64,000 nt of DNA from Terriglobia bacterium (GTDB taxonomy: Bacteria; Acidobacteriota; Terriglobia; Acidiferrales; UBA7541), in contig JAIQGG010000005.1 in assembly GCA_020072785.1 (NCBI GenBank), positions 1 to 64,000 on the forward strand. Direction: 5' to 3'. The position numbers and the translations under genes were made by a program. Below the pieces are notes generated by a model that ran no database searches, was not told the DNA's origin, and saw only the letters and a list, made by a program, of their open reading frames with translations. Positions 24,950-34,720 of the stretch are shown one piece after another (position 1 is the stretch's first letter; the number at the start of each line of letters is the position of its first letter).

Positions 24950-25954
24950 ATGGCTACGGAAACAGTCTCGGGAACGACCGACCGGCGCATCGCCGCGCTG
25001 CTGACGCTGCTGGCGGACAACGCCACGATCGTGATCAGCGGCGCGCGCATCGCGGAGGAGATCGGCGTCTCGCGCTCGACGGTGTGGCGCTGGGTAGAGC
25101 GGCTGCGTGCCCTCGGGGTGCGCGTGAAGGGCGAGCCGCGCACCGGCTATTTCCTGGAAAAAGTTCCGGACATCCTCACGGCGGAGATGCTGCGCCGCGG
25201 CCTGCGCGGAAGTCTCTTCGGCCGTTCCATCCACCATTTCATCAAAACGGATTCGACCAACCGCGTGGCGCTGGAGCTGGGCCACGCCGGGGAGCCCGAA
25301 GGGGCGGTGGTGCTGGCCGAGGAGCAGACCGCGGGGCGCGGGCGCGCCGGCCGGACGTGGCATTCCTCGCGCGCTGCGGGAATCTACGTCACGCTGCTGC
25401 TGCGCCCGCGCCTCTCTCCCGTGGAAGCGCCGCTGCTGACCCTGCTCGCGGGCCTCTCCGCGCGAGCCGCGATCGAGGCGCAAGCGGGCGTGGCCCCGGA
25501 CCTCAAATGGCCCAATGACCTGCTGCTGAAAGGGCGCAAGGCCGGCGGGATACTGACGGAGATGCATGCCGAGCCGGGCCTGGTGCGCTTTGTGATCGTG
25601 GGGCTGGGGCTGAACGTGAACCAGGCGCAATTCCCGGAAGAGCTGGCGGCGATCGCCACTTCCCTGCGCGTGGAGACCGGCCGGGAGCACTCCCGGCTGG
25701 AGCTGCTGCTGCGGTTGCTGCGGCAATTCGAGAGCGACTACAATCGTTTCCTGCAGGAAGGGCCCGGCTGGGTGCTGGAGCGCTTCTCCGCGGTCTCGAG
25801 CTTTGCGCGCGGCAAGCGCGTCAGCGTGAACGACGGCCGCGCGAGCTACACGGGAACCACGGCGGGACTGACCCCGGAGGGGCTGCTGCAGGTGAAACGG
25901 GACGATGGCCGGACGGTGACCGTGCTTTCCGGCGATGTCGCGGAGGCGCACTAA
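24950..25954 (+). CDS. birA: Biotin-protein ligase / BirA
   Basis: 334 aa. An N-terminal winged helix (residues of about 10-65: ISGARIAEEIGVSRSTVWRWVERLRALGVRVKGEPRTGYFL) is followed by the ligase domain with the biotinyl-AMP loop GRGRAGRTWHS and LKWPNDLLLKGRKAGGIL, GLGLNVNQ, and a C-terminal SH3-like part. Attaches biotin to carboxylase carrier proteins; the DNA-binding head suggests it also represses biotin genes. ATG at 24950 fits the domain; an in-frame extension back to 24872 overlaps nadC. Its stop TAA abuts the coaX ATG. Confidence 0.92.
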   Translation: MATETVSGTTDRRIAALLTLLADNATIVISGARIAEEIGVSRSTVWRWVERLRALGVRVKGEPRTGYFLEKVPDILTAEMLRRGLRGSLFGRSIHHFIKTDSTNRVALELGHAGEPEGAVVLAEEQTAGRGRAGRTWHSSRAAGIYVTLLLRPRLSPVEAPLLTLLAGLSARAAIEAQAGVAPDLKWPNDLLLKGRKAGGILTEMHAEPGLVRFVIVGLGLNVNQAQFPEELAAIATSLRVETGREHSRLELLLRLLRQFESDYNRFLQEGPGWVLERFSAVSSFARGKRVSVNDGRASYTGTTAGLTPEGLLQVKRDDGRTVTVLSGDVAEAH

Positions 25955-26791
25955 ATGCTCCTGGTGATTGATGTCGGCAACACGAACACGGTGCTGGGCG
26001 TCTACCGCGGCGAAGAGCTGATCGCCAACTGGCGGCTGACCACGGCGCGGCAGCAGACCGTGGACGAATACGGGGTGCTGACGCGCAATCTTTTCACGCT
26101 CGGGAATCTGGACCGCGATGCAATCGGGGGGATCATCATCAGCTCGGTGGTGCCGCCGGTGAATCCGACGCTGGCGGAGATGTCGCGCCGCTATTTCGGG
26201 CTGAAAGCGCTGTTCGTCGAGCCGGGAGTCAAAACGGGCATGCCCGTGCACTACGACAACCCGCAGGAAGTGGGCGCGGATCGCATCGTCAACGGCGTGG
26301 CGGCGTTCAGCAAGTATGGCGGACCGTGTATCGTGGTGGATTTCGGGACGGCCGTCACCTTCGATGCCATCTCGGAACGCGGGGAATATCTCGGCGGGGT
26401 GATCGCACCGGGCCTGGGCATCTCCTCGGAGGCGCTGTTTTCGCACGCCGCCCGGCTGCCGCGCGTGGAGATCAAGGACCCGGGCAGGATCATCGGGACG
26501 AATACGGTCACCTCCATGCAGGCGGGGCTGTATTACGGTGCGGTGGACCTGGTGGACGGCATGCTCGCGCGGATGAAGGCGGCGCTGGGGCCGGACACCA
26601 AAGTCGTGGCCACGGGCGGGCAGGCGCCGCTGGTTGCGCGCGGCTCGCGGCACATCCAGCACACCGACGAATTCCTGACGCTCGAGGGCCTGCGCCTGAT
26701 CTGGGAAAAGAACCTCCCCGCCGCGCGCGAGGCGCGCCCCGCGCCGGAACGAGCCGCGCGGCCCGCCAGCGCGAAGAAAACAAGCCGCTGA
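25955..26791 (+). CDS. coaX: Type III pantothenate kinase
   Basis: 278 aa ASKHA-fold kinase, first step of CoA synthesis. Signatures: [16 protein letters not shown] (phosphate loop), [41 protein letters not shown] (catalytic Asp region), [23 protein letters not shown] and [11 protein letters not shown]. The start ATG touches the birA stop, so the two are coupled. C-terminal 15 or so residues are Ala/Arg-rich. Confidence 0.94.
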   Translation: MLLVIDVGNTNTVLGVYRGEELIANWRLTTARQQTVDEYGVLTRNLFTLGNLDRDAIGGIIISSVVPPVNPTLAEMSRRYFGLKALFVEPGVKTGMPVHYDNPQEVGADRIVNGVAAFSKYGGPCIVVDFGTAVTFDAISERGEYLGGVIAPGLGISSEALFSHAARLPRVEIKDPGRIIGTNTVTSMQAGLYYGAVDLVDGMLARMKAALGPDTKVVATGGQAPLVARGSRHIQHTDEFLTLEGLRLIWEKNLPAAREARPAPERAARPASAKKTSR

Positions 26792-26801
26792 ACGGCGCCG
26801 C

Positions 26802-27527
26802 ATGGACGACTGGAACTACTTCAGCTACTACAGCGAAATCGAAGAGTACTTCTGGAAAAAACGCGGGGCGCACCTGCTCGTCTCCCCGCTGGACTGGGCG
26901 ATCATGGAGACGTGGCAGAAGGCGGACGTGCCGCTCTCCGCGGTCCTCAAGGGGATCGACCGGGCCTTCGAAAGCTACCAGCGCTCGCGGCGCGGCGCCG
27001 GGCGTCCGCTGAAAAGCCTGGCCTACTGCACGGATGCCGTGCTGGAGGCCGCGGAAGAGGAAAAAGCGGCCGCGGCGGGCGCCGCGCCGCCGAAAAAGAC
27101 CGCCGCCCGCGCGGAAGAGACCTTCTCACGCGACGCGCTGCGCGCGTACTTCGGGAGAAACCTCGAGCAACTGCGCAGCGCCGCGGAGCGGCTTGCGGCC
27201 GATTCGGGCGAACTGGCGGCGCGGGTGCGGGACGCGGCGCTGTCGCTCGAAGGCAGCCTCGCGCTCGTGGAGGCGCCCGGGATGCTCGACATCGAGGACC
27301 TGGAGCGGCGCTTGACCGTCCTCGACGACAAGCTGCAGGCGGCGCTCACCAGCCTCGCGAGCGAAGAGATGATGCTGGGCATCCGGCGCGAACTTGACCG
27401 CCAGCTCTCCGCTTACCGCAGCAAGATGAAGGCCGAGCAGCTCGCGCAGGTGGAGCGGCAGTTCATTCACAAGCGCCTGCTCGAGGAGTTCCGCTTGCCG
27501 CGCCTGAGCCTCTACTATTTCTGCTGA
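26802..27527 (+). CDS. Conserved-looking protein of unknown function
   Basis: 241 aa, not recognised. The N-terminus (DWNYFSYYSEIEEYFWKKRG) is aromatic-rich and is followed by a helical segment with a DnaD-like feel (SPLDWAIMETWQKADVPLSAVLKGIDRAFESY), a Ala/Lys-rich linker (about 85-105) and a long helical C-terminal half (ALRAYFGRNLEQLRSAAERLA ... LLEEFRLPRLSLYYF). No signal peptide or TM. It is 10 nt from coaX and 66 nt ahead of the RNA methyltransferase, so it belongs to the valS-comEC cluster. A cytosolic, possibly nucleic-acid-associated protein is a guess. Confidence 0.75.
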   Translation: MDDWNYFSYYSEIEEYFWKKRGAHLLVSPLDWAIMETWQKADVPLSAVLKGIDRAFESYQRSRRGAGRPLKSLAYCTDAVLEAAEEEKAAAAGAAPPKKTAARAEETFSRDALRAYFGRNLEQLRSAAERLAADSGELAARVRDAALSLEGSLALVEAPGMLDIEDLERRLTVLDDKLQAALTSLASEEMMLGIRRELDRQLSAYRSKMKAEQLAQVERQFIHKRLLEEFRLPRLSLYYFC

Positions 27528-27593
27528 CGGCGCCCGGGAACGCCGCCGCCTTTCCTTTGCGGGCAATGTGTCGCAGAATGGTAGCCCACTCCC

Positions 27594-28901
27594 ATGCCTG
27601 AAGAATTGCACTTCAAAGTAGAAAAGCTGGTTTACGGCGGCGACGGCCTCGGCCACGCCGACGGCAACACCATCTTCGTGCCCTACGTGCTGCCCGGGGA
27701 AGAGGTGCGCGCCGAGATCGTCCTGAAGAAGAAAACGCTGATCCACGCGCGGCTGTTGGAGGTTCTGACGCCTGCGCCGGAGCGCGCCACGCCGGTCTGC
27801 GCTCACTTCGGCACGTGCGGCGGCTGCCATTACCAGCACATCCCGTACGACCTGCAGGTGCGCCTGAAGACGGAGATCCTGCGCGAGACGCTCTCCCGCC
27901 TCGGCGGCATCGCCTGGGACGGCCCGGTGGCTCATCACGCCTCGCCCGCCGCGGGCTACCGCAACCGCGCGCAGTGGGCGGTGCGCAGCTTGCCGCAGCC
28001 CGCGCTCGGCTATTTCCAGGCGGGCAGCTCCACGGTCTGCGAAATCAAGGAGTGCTCCGTTCTTTCTCCGGGTCTCGCGGAAGTGTTCGCGCAGTTGCAG
28101 ACGCTGGTGACCTCCGGCGCCTTGCCGGGAAATCTGAAGGAGATCGAAGCCTTCGCGGATTCCTCCGACGAGAAGATCGCCGTCAACGCGGCCTTTGCGG
28201 CGTTTGCGAAATCCGGGGCCGAACTGGCCCGGATCCTGCAGCGCGGCGTGCCGCGCCTGGCGAGCGTGCTGCTGAACGACCAGTCCAGCCAGAAATTCGA
28301 GCTGGCCGGTCCGGGCTTCCTGACCCAGGAAGCGGGCGGCTTCCGCTACAAAGTCAGCCACCTCTCGTTTTTCCAGGTGAACCGCTTCCTCATCGAAGAC
28401 CTGCTGGAGAGCGTGACGCGCGGCGCCACCGGCGCGCTGGCGCTCGATCTCTATGCGGGCGTGGGCTTCTTCTCGCTGCCGCTGACGCGCACGTTCAAAA
28501 AAGTGATCAGCGTGGACGCCAATCTGGCCGCCACGCACGACCTGCGCGCCAACGCCGCGGAAGCCAACGTAAAAATTCAGTGGCATCACGAGCAGGTGGA
28601 CGCCTTTCTCCGCCGGCCGCATGCGCGGCCCGATTTCGTGGTGCTGGACCCCCCGCGCGCGGGACTCGGCGCGGAAGCCGCGGCCAACCTGGCCAAGCTG
28701 GGCGCGCCGGAGATCGTCTATCTTTCCTGCGACCCGGCGACGCTGGCGCGCGACCTGGCGGTGCTGACCGGGTCGCCCAAGAGCAAGCAACTGCTCAGCG
28801 GCACTTCCCCGCGCTATGAGATCGCCAGCGTGGCCCTCTTCGACCTCTTCCCGCAGACCTATCACCTGGAAACCCTGGTCCGGCTGAGGCTCGCCCCGTG
28901 A
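27594..28901 (+). CDS. rlmD: 23S rRNA (uracil-C5)-methyltransferase, RlmD/TrmA family
   Basis: 435 aa. An N-terminal TRAM-like beta domain (residues 1-60), then CAHFGTCGGCHYQHI, giving three Cys for a [4Fe-4S] cluster with a fourth downstream (EIKECSVL). The SAM domain is at about 280-435 with LDLYAGVGFFSLPL, DPPRAGLGAEA and LSCDPATLARDL, where the Cys is the nucleophile that attacks uracil C6. Methylates uridine in RNA; the exact position (U1939, U747 or tRNA U54) is not determinable here. Its TGA overlaps the comEC GTG as GTGA. Confidence 0.9.
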   Translation: MPEELHFKVEKLVYGGDGLGHADGNTIFVPYVLPGEEVRAEIVLKKKTLIHARLLEVLTPAPERATPVCAHFGTCGGCHYQHIPYDLQVRLKTEILRETLSRLGGIAWDGPVAHHASPAAGYRNRAQWAVRSLPQPALGYFQAGSSTVCEIKECSVLSPGLAEVFAQLQTLVTSGALPGNLKEIEAFADSSDEKIAVNAAFAAFAKSGAELARILQRGVPRLASVLLNDQSSQKFELAGPGFLTQEAGGFRYKVSHLSFFQVNRFLIEDLLESVTRGATGALALDLYAGVGFFSLPLTRTFKKVISVDANLAATHDLRANAAEANVKIQWHHEQVDAFLRRPHARPDFVVLDPPRAGLGAEAAANLAKLGAPEIVYLSCDPATLARDLAVLTGSPKSKQLLSGTSPRYEIASVALFDLFPQTYHLETLVRLRLAP

Positions 28902-31663
28902 AGCTCCCTGCCGTCGCGATCGCCGCGGCCTTTGCGGGCGGTATCGTGCTCGGCGGGCAGAGTCTCTCCGCTGCGTCTGCTTCCCCGCCATTCGCATTGC
29001 ACGCCCTGCTGCTGGGCGCATCGCTCGTGCTGCTTGCCGGCTTGTGGCTGGTGCGGAAGAACCATCTGCGCGCGGGCGCGGCGGCGGCCCTCGTCTTCTG
29101 GATGGCGCTCGGCACGATTTCCGCGCTTGTAGCAAATCAGCCCCTCCCTGCCGAACATGTCCTCTCGCTCCTCGATGCGCGCCGCCTGGACCTGGCCACG
29201 CCGCTGCGCTGGCAGGGGCGTCTGCGCGATGAGCCGCGCCGCCTGCCCTGGGGCCAGGGAATGGATGTGGACCTCACCCGGTTCGAGTTCAATGGCGCCG
29301 CGCTTCCCGTCACGGGGGGCATGCGCCTGACCTACGCCGCGGAAGCGGCTGCGGACGCGCCTTTGCCGGAGCTACACGCGGGCGACGAAGTTGCCTTCAC
29401 CGCCAAAGCCCGGTTGCCCGCGCTCTTCCGCGACGACGGCGCCTTCGACCGCCGCGCCTATCTCGGACAGCAGAACATTCACCTGACGGCCAGTCTCCGC
29501 GCCGCGGAGCTCGTCGAACGCGTGGCGCCCGCTCCGGCGTCGCTGCGCTACGCGCTGGCGCGGGTGCGCGCGCATCTGCGCACGACGCTCGACGGACTCT
29601 TCCCCGCCGCGCCGGAGTCCGCGGCGATCCTGCGGGCCATGCTGCTGGGGGACCGCAGCTTCGTGGAGCGCGAGGAGTCGCAGAGCTTTCAGATTACAGG
29701 GACGTATCACGTGCTGGTGGTGGCCGGACTGCACGTGACGGCGCTGGCGGTGTTCCTGTTCTGGGCCGGGCGGGCGCTGCGGCTGCCGCGCACGGTGATT
29801 TCACTGCTGGCGCTGGCGCTGCTCCTCGCCTATGTGAGCGTGGTGGAGCAGCGCCCGCCGGTGCTGCGCGCGGCGCTGATGGCTGGCGTGGTGGTCCTGG
29901 GGCGCATGCTGTACCGGCGGCTGGACTTGCTGAACTCGGCGGCGCTGGCGGCGCTGCTGATCCTGGTGGCGCGGCCCCTGGAGGTGTCCGACCCCAGCTT
30001 CCAACTATCGTTTCTGGCGATGGGTTGCATCGGGGGGCTGGCGGTACCCTGGCTGGAGCGCTCCGTGGAACCCTACACGCGGGCGCTGCGCGGCTGGCGC
30101 GACGTGCCGCGCGACGCCGCGCACGAGCCGCGGCGGGCGCAGTTCCGGATCGATCTGCGTTCGCTGGACCGCTGGCTCGCGCAGCGGCTCCCGGAGAAAA
30201 CTGCGCGCGGGGGTGGCGCCGCGGCCATCTCGCTGCTTTCGTTCTCGTTCCGCACCTGGGAGATCTTTGTGCTCTCCCTCGTCTTGCAGATCGGCATGCT
30301 GCCGCTGATGGCCTTGCAGTTCCACCGCATCGCGCTGTCGGGGCCGCTGGCCAATCTCTTCGCCGTGCCGCTGACCGGGATCCTGGTGCCGCTGGGATTC
30401 TTGACGCTGGGAACGGCGGTGCTGTTTCATCCGGTGGGGCGGGTGCTGGCGCTGCCGCTCGGCTGGCTCACGGCCCTGCTGACGCACGGTGCGGGGTGGT
30501 TCGCGCGCCTGCCGCACGGGAGCTACCGCATCCCGGGGCCGCCGTGGTGGCTGCTGCTGCTGTTTTTCGCGGCGTTCGTGGGGCTGGCGGCAGCGCTGCG
30601 GCGCGATGCGGGAGAGTTGACCGCTTCGCGGTCACAGTTGAAGTTGACCGCTTCGCGGTCGCACATAGCGACGACGCGGCGCAAGGCGCGGACGACTCCG
30701 GTGTTCGCGGCCGCGCTGCTGGCGTGCGGCGCGGTCATCGCCATCTATCCCTTCGCGCCGCGCACCTTCCCCGGGAAGCTGGAGGTGACGGCGCTGGACG
30801 TGGCCCAGGGCGATGCCCTGCTGGTGGTTTCCCCGCACGGGCGAACGATGCTCATCGACGGGGGCGGCGCGTTTGCCGGGTACGGGCCGCAGGAGCGGCG
30901 GGAGCGCAGCGATCCGGGCGAGGAAGCGGTCTCGCCGTATCTTTGGTCGCGGGGCGTCCAGCGGCTGGACATTGTGGCGCTGACGCACGCGCACCAGGAC
31001 CACATCGGGGGGCTCGCGGCCATACTGGAAAATTTTCGCGTGGGGCGCCTGTGGATCGGCCGCGAAGTCGCTTCGCCGGCGCAGGCCGCGCTGGAAGAGC
31101 TGGCGCGGAACAAGGGTATCCCCATCGAGCACGAGCGGCGCGGGGACGCCTTGGACTGGGACGGGGTGCGGATGCGCGTGCTGTGGCCGGAAATCGCTCC
31201 GGAGAAAACCGCGCCGGGACCGCAGAACAACGATTCGCTGGTGCTGCGCCTGGCCTATGGGCGGCGCGTGATCCTGCTTCCGGGGGACATCGAAAAGCAG
31301 GCGGAGCAGGAGATCGCGGCGGAGACGCCGCAGGGCGGCTTGCGCGCGGACGTGCTGAAGGTCGGGCACCACGGGAGCAAGAACTCGACGATGGAGGAGT
31401 TTCTGGAGCGGGTGCGGCCGCAGATTGCGGTAATTTCCGCGGGCGCGGAAAATCCTTACGGACATCCGAGCCCGGAAGCGCTGGAGCGCCTGGAGCAGGC
31501 GGGGGTGCGGGTGCTGCGCACGGACCGCAGCGGGGCCATTCACATACTGACGGACGGGGAACGGGTGGAAGTCTATTGCTACACGAAGTGCGCGGCCGGG
31601 GAGCCGCAGCGGGCGTCAGGGGAGCCGCACGGCCCACAGCAGGACGAGCAATCCCAGAATTAA
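28898..31663 (+). CDS. comEC: ComEC/Rec2 DNA-uptake channel
   Basis: 921 aa. N-terminal DUF4131-type region with several TM segments, competence domain with GDRSFVEREESQSFQITGTYHVLVVAGLHVTALAVFLFW (family signature), many TMs to about residue 565, then a C-terminal metallo-beta-lactamase domain with LTHAHQDHIGG (near residue 695), LLPGDIEKQAE and KVGHHGSKNS. Moves single-stranded DNA into the cytoplasm in transformation; the lactamase part may be a nuclease. GTG start overlapping the rlmD stop. The linker before the lactamase domain carries two in-frame copies of a palindromic repeat (30616-30663). Its end overlaps the convergent methyltransferase by 48 nt. Confidence 0.93.
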   Translation: MKLPAVAIAAAFAGGIVLGGQSLSAASASPPFALHALLLGASLVLLAGLWLVRKNHLRAGAAAALVFWMALGTISALVANQPLPAEHVLSLLDARRLDLATPLRWQGRLRDEPRRLPWGQGMDVDLTRFEFNGAALPVTGGMRLTYAAEAAADAPLPELHAGDEVAFTAKARLPALFRDDGAFDRRAYLGQQNIHLTASLRAAELVERVAPAPASLRYALARVRAHLRTTLDGLFPAAPESAAILRAMLLGDRSFVEREESQSFQITGTYHVLVVAGLHVTALAVFLFWAGRALRLPRTVISLLALALLLAYVSVVEQRPPVLRAALMAGVVVLGRMLYRRLDLLNSAALAALLILVARPLEVSDPSFQLSFLAMGCIGGLAVPWLERSVEPYTRALRGWRDVPRDAAHEPRRAQFRIDLRSLDRWLAQRLPEKTARGGGAAAISLLSFSFRTWEIFVLSLVLQIGMLPLMALQFHRIALSGPLANLFAVPLTGILVPLGFLTLGTAVLFHPVGRVLALPLGWLTALLTHGAGWFARLPHGSYRIPGPPWWLLLLFFAAFVGLAAALRRDAGELTASRSQLKLTASRSHIATTRRKARTTPVFAAALLACGAVIAIYPFAPRTFPGKLEVTALDVAQGDALLVVSPHGRTMLIDGGGAFAGYGPQERRERSDPGEEAVSPYLWSRGVQRLDIVALTHAHQDHIGGLAAILENFRVGRLWIGREVASPAQAALEELARNKGIPIEHERRGDALDWDGVRMRVLWPEIAPEKTAPGPQNNDSLVLRLAYGRRVILLPGDIEKQAEQEIAAETPQGGLRADVLKVGHHGSKNSTMEEFLERVRPQIAVISAGAENPYGHPSPEALERLEQAGVRVLRTDRSGAIHILTDGERVEVYCYTKCAAGEPQRASGEPHGPQQDEQSQN
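30616..30663 (+). repeat. Tandem 27-bp palindromic repeat inside comEC
   Basis: GACCGCTTCGCGGTC (6-bp arms, TTC loop) at 30619-30633 and 30646-30660, exactly 27 bp (9 codons) apart, each preceded by GTT. Read in frame they encode LTASRSQLK and LTASRSHIA in the cytosolic linker between the TM and lactamase domains. The same palindrome occurs at 39573-39587 between genes. Confidence 0.8.
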
Positions 31664-32173
31664 GATGAAGCCCAAGGCCGCCTGGTATTCGCGGTTCTTG
31701 CGGTACTGCGCCCAGGAAAATGCTGCGCCCTTTTCCGCCGCCATAGGTGCAGGGGTCAGCCGGGGCAGGAAGAGCGGAACGGCGCGCGCGTAGTCGTCAA
31801 AGACCGCGCCGAAGCGCCGGCGCAACTCCTGTTCCTCGTTGCGCATGACGATGGAGTAGAAAAGCGCGAAGTAGCCGAGCAGCAGGGCGGCGGAAATCCA
31901 GGAGTGCGCGGCGATAGCCAGGCCGGCGGTGAGAATGGCGCTGCCTAGATACAGGGGATTGCGGGTGTAAGCGTAGGGGCCGAAGACGGTGAGCATCTCC
32001 TGCTTGTGCAGGCAGCCCGCGGCGTAGGCCCGTACCAGCAGCCCGAGCGTGCCGATGCAGCCGCCGAGGAGAATCATGCGCGGCACGGGGCGTGCGAACC
32101 AGAAGACGGCCAGCGCGAGCAGGTAGCCGAGGCGCACGCGCCAGCGAGTGAAGAACGCCGGGGCGGCGCTCAT
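31616..32173 (-). CDS. Isoprenylcysteine-carboxyl/phospholipid methyltransferase-like membrane protein
   Basis: 185 aa with four or five TM helices. Family pattern: LLVRAYAAGCLHKQEMLTVFGPYAYTRNPLYLGSAIL, and NEEQELRRRFGAVFDDYARAVPLFLPRL near the C-terminus, the SAM-binding region of ICMT/PEMT-type enzymes. Bacterial members methylate lipids or other small substrates at the membrane; the substrate is unknown. Last gene of the LPS-core operon, its ATG overlaps the waaC-like stop (ATGA), which suggests an envelope lipid target. Tail overlaps comEC by 48 nt in the convergent orientation. Confidence 0.8.
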   Translation of the reverse strand: MSAAPAFFTRWRVRLGYLLALAVFWFARPVPRMILLGGCIGTLGLLVRAYAAGCLHKQEMLTVFGPYAYTRNPLYLGSAILTAGLAIAAHSWISAALLLGYFALFYSIVMRNEEQELRRRFGAVFDDYARAVPLFLPRLTPAPMAAEKGAAFSWAQYRKNREYQAALGFILILGLLVLLWAVRLP

Positions 32174-33180
32174 CGCGGGGACTCCAGGCGGCGCTGCACG
32201 GCGTCCAGGACCGCATCCACGGTGAGTTCGAGCATGGCGGGATCGGGCGCGCTGCCGCGCTTGTAACTGGTGCGCGCAGCAGGGCTGCGCAGAACGATGT
32301 CCGCGGTGCGCGCGGCGCGGAAGGGGCCGTTGCGCACAGGATCGGTGGGACCGAAGAGCGCCACGGCGGGCGTGCCCAGGGCCACGGCCAGGTGCAGCGG
32401 GCCGGTGTCCCCGCCCACAATGAGATCGGCTTTGCGAAGAAGCGCCATGAGCGGTCCGAGCGGGCTATTGTCGAGAACCGGCTCGGCGCCACCGCTCGCC
32501 GCACGCACCGACTCCGCGAGTGCCTCTTCCCCCGGTCCGTAGTTTACGACACAGCGCAGGCCGAGTTCGCTGGAAATGCGGCGGCAGAGTTCCCCGAAGC
32601 GCTCCGCGGGCCAGCACTTGGATCCCCAGCCGCCGCCGGGCGAGAGCACGCAGTAGCGCGTGAGGCCGGCGGCGGCCATTATTGCCGCCCACTGCGCTTC
32701 TTCTTCCGGAGTCACGCGCAGGGTGAACGGGGCCACGCCGCTGCGCGCTCCCGCGCGCAGCGACAGCTCGCCGTTCTGCTCGGCGACGTGCGGAGATTTT
32801 GCGGCCACGCGGTCGGTGTACACCAGGGGGACGCCGAATTCGCGGATGCAGCTGGAATCAAAGCCGATGCGCCGCGGCACGCCGCCGAAAAAACCGAAAA
32901 GCGCCGACTTCCATAATCCCTGGTAATCCACCGCCGCGCTCCAGGATCGCCCGCGGATGCGGCGAACGGTCTCGCGTATGGACGCCCAGGAGCGCGTGTT
33001 GACGCTCCACACGGCGCCGGCCAGATCGCTGCGCTCCACCAGCAGGCGCCAGCGCTCATCGGTAAGCCAGACGATCTCGGAGCCGGGAAACGACGCGCGC
33101 AGGGCGGCCACGGCTGGGAAGGTGTGCGCGATGTCGCCGAGCGAGCCCAGCCGCAGGACGAGAAATCCCGGCTCAGGCAT
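32170..33180 (-). CDS. waaC: LPS heptosyltransferase I-like (WaaC)
   Basis: 336 aa GT9 glycosyltransferase. Signatures: [21 protein letters not shown] at the N-terminus (acceptor side), GIVW-like [11 protein letters not shown], the [18 protein letters not shown] motif and the ADP-heptose site [29 protein letters not shown]. Transfers L-glycero-D-manno-heptose to Kdo of the inner core. Assignment as WaaC rather than WaaF rests on the presence of a second, WaaF-like gene in the same operon. Overlaps rfaE2 by 8 nt. Confidence 0.85.
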   Translation of the reverse strand: MPEPGFLVLRLGSLGDIAHTFPAVAALRASFPGSEIVWLTDERWRLLVERSDLAGAVWSVNTRSWASIRETVRRIRGRSWSAAVDYQGLWKSALFGFFGGVPRRIGFDSSCIREFGVPLVYTDRVAAKSPHVAEQNGELSLRAGARSGVAPFTLRVTPEEEAQWAAIMAAAGLTRYCVLSPGGGWGSKCWPAERFGELCRRISSELGLRCVVNYGPGEEALAESVRAASGGAEPVLDNSPLGPLMALLRKADLIVGGDTGPLHLAVALGTPAVALFGPTDPVRNGPFRAARTADIVLRSPAARTSYKRGSAPDPAMLELTVDAVLDAVQRRLESPR

Positions 33181-33661
33181 GCGGAACCTTGCGGATTTTT
33201 TCGAGCAGGTCGCGCGTGGAGTGCTCCTTGGGGTCGCCGACGATGGCCACGCGCACCCCGAGACGCGCGGCGGTCTCGCGCTCCGGCACGGTCTCTGCGG
33301 TGTAGTCGGTGCCCTTGGCGTGCACGTCCGGGCGCAGAGCGGCGAGCAGCGCCTCCACGTTGGGCTCGGAGAAGATCACTACGTAATCCACGGCCCGCAG
33401 CGCGGCAACGAGCTCCGCGCGCGCCGTCTCCGGCAGGACCGGGCGGTTCGGCCCCTTGAGCGGACCCACGCTGGCATCGGAGTTGACGCCGACGACGAGC
33501 ACGTCGCCCTCGCGCCGCGCGCCTTCCAGGTAGCGCACGTGGCCCACATGCAGCATGTCGAAGCAGCCGTTGGCGAAGACGATGCGCTGGCCGCGGCGGC
33601 GGTGTTCCGCCAGGCGTGCGGCCAGCCCGTCTCGCGAAAGAATTTTGCCGGCGGCGCGCAT
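33173..33661 (-). CDS. rfaE2: D-glycero-beta-D-manno-heptose 1-phosphate adenylyltransferase
   Basis: 162 aa nucleotidyltransferase of the cytidylyltransferase-like fold. Motif [23 protein letters not shown] contains the HxGH pair; [19 protein letters not shown] and [15 protein letters not shown] are RfaE-type. In E. coli this activity is fused to the kinase as HldE; here it is a separate gene 3 nt after rfaE1. Makes ADP-D,D-heptose. Confidence 0.92.
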   Translation of the reverse strand: MRAAGKILSRDGLAARLAEHRRRGQRIVFANGCFDMLHVGHVRYLEGARREGDVLVVGVNSDASVGPLKGPNRPVLPETARAELVAALRAVDYVVIFSEPNVEALLAALRPDVHAKGTDYTAETVPERETAARLGVRVAIVGDPKEHSTRDLLEKIRKVPHA

Positions 33662-33664
33662 GGC

Positions 33665-34720
33665 TCAGGAACCCGTCACCTCGCGGCGGATGGCGGCCAG
33701 CAGCTCTTCGTGGAGTACGGTAGCCGTGCCGCGCTTCATGACCACTATGCCGCCGGCGATGTTGGCAAGATGCGCGGCCTCGAGCGGGCTGGCGCCGCTG
33801 GCCAGCGCCAGCGTAAAGGCGGCGAGAACGGTGTCGCCCGCGCCGGTCACGTCCACGGCCTGATCGCTGCCGTGGATGGGGATGTGCACCGTGGGCTTCC
33901 CCGCCTCGAACAGCGCCATGCCGTGGCGGCCCCGGGTAACGAGCAGCGAGCGCAGCTTCATGGCCAGCAGAGCCGCGCGCCCGCTGCGCTCCAGCTCCGG
34001 CATGTTCTGCCCGATGCTGGTTTGCAGGAGCGCTTCGAGCTCGGACTCGTTGGGAGTTGCGGAGGTGATCCCGGTGCGGGCATACGCGGTCAGGTCGCGG
34101 CGGGCATCGAGCGTGGCAATGCATTCGCCCTTCTTGCGCTGCAGTGCGGCGCGCACGGACTCCGGCGTGGCTACGCCGAAGCCATAGTCGGAAACGGCCA
34201 GGACGTCCACGGCCTGCAGGCGCTCGCGCAGTTTTCGTTCGAGCTTGCCGCGGGCTTCGGCCGGAAGCTCGCCTTGCGGCTCGCGGTCCACGCGCAGAAC
34301 CTGCTGGTGCGTGGTGTGCGGCCAGCCCGCCAGGAAGCGCGTCTTCACCGGCGTGGTCCAGCCCTTCACGCGCACCACCCCGGAGACGTCCACGCGCCGG
34401 GCGCGGAAGAATTGCACGAGCGCGTCGCCCGCGGCATCGTCGCCAACGGCGCTGACCGGCAGGACTTTGGCGCCGAGGTCCGCGAGGTTGTTGGCGGCAT
34501 TGGCGCCGCCGCCGGGAACCATGTGCGTTTCGCGGTGCCGCAGGATGAGCACCGGCGCTTCCCTGGAAACCCGGGCGATCTCGCCGAACTGGAACTCATC
34601 GGCGACAAAATCGCCGAAGAGCACGGCCCTCCGGCCGGGAAAGCGTTCCACGAATTCGGAGAGCGCGGCGTAATCCACGGCGGGGCCCGCGGCAGGGGCG
34701 GTTATTTTCCGTTTCTTCAT
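33665..34720 (-). CDS. rfaE1: D-glycero-beta-D-manno-heptose-7-phosphate kinase
   Basis: 351 aa PfkB-family sugar kinase. Motifs: RAVLFGDFVADEFQFGEI, the GG signature PGGGANAANNLADLGA, TPNESELEALL, LVTRGRHGMALFE and the ATP/anion-hole DVTGAGDTVLAAFTLALA with the catalytic Asp. Phosphorylates C1 of heptose 7-phosphate. Start ATG at 34720 overlaps the gmhB stop (ATGA); the frame is open further but that would run through gmhB. Confidence 0.92.
   Translation of the reverse strand: MKKRKITAPAAGPAVDYAALSEFVERFPGRRAVLFGDFVADEFQFGEIARVSREAPVLILRHRETHMVPGGGANAANNLADLGAKVLPVSAVGDDAAGDALVQFFRARRVDVSGVVRVKGWTTPVKTRFLAGWPHTTHQQVLRVDREPQGELPAEARGKLERKLRERLQAVDVLAVSDYGFGVATPESVRAALQRKKGECIATLDARRDLTAYARTGITSATPNESELEALLQTSIGQNMPELERSGRAALLAMKLRSLLVTRGRHGMALFEAGKPTVHIPIHGSDQAVDVTGAGDTVLAAFTLALASGASPLEAAHLANIAGGIVVMKRGTATVLHEELLAAIRREVTGS

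Noticed and set aside
21214-25143. Very long minus-strand open frame over valS and nadC
   Set aside because: It is a GC-driven shadow of two well-supported genes and its translation is low complexity, rich in Arg, His, Gln.
30025-31668. Alternative plus-strand frame within comEC
   Set aside because: Ala/Gly/Arg-rich shadow; the comEC frame holds the lactamase motifs HAHQDH and HHGSKNS.
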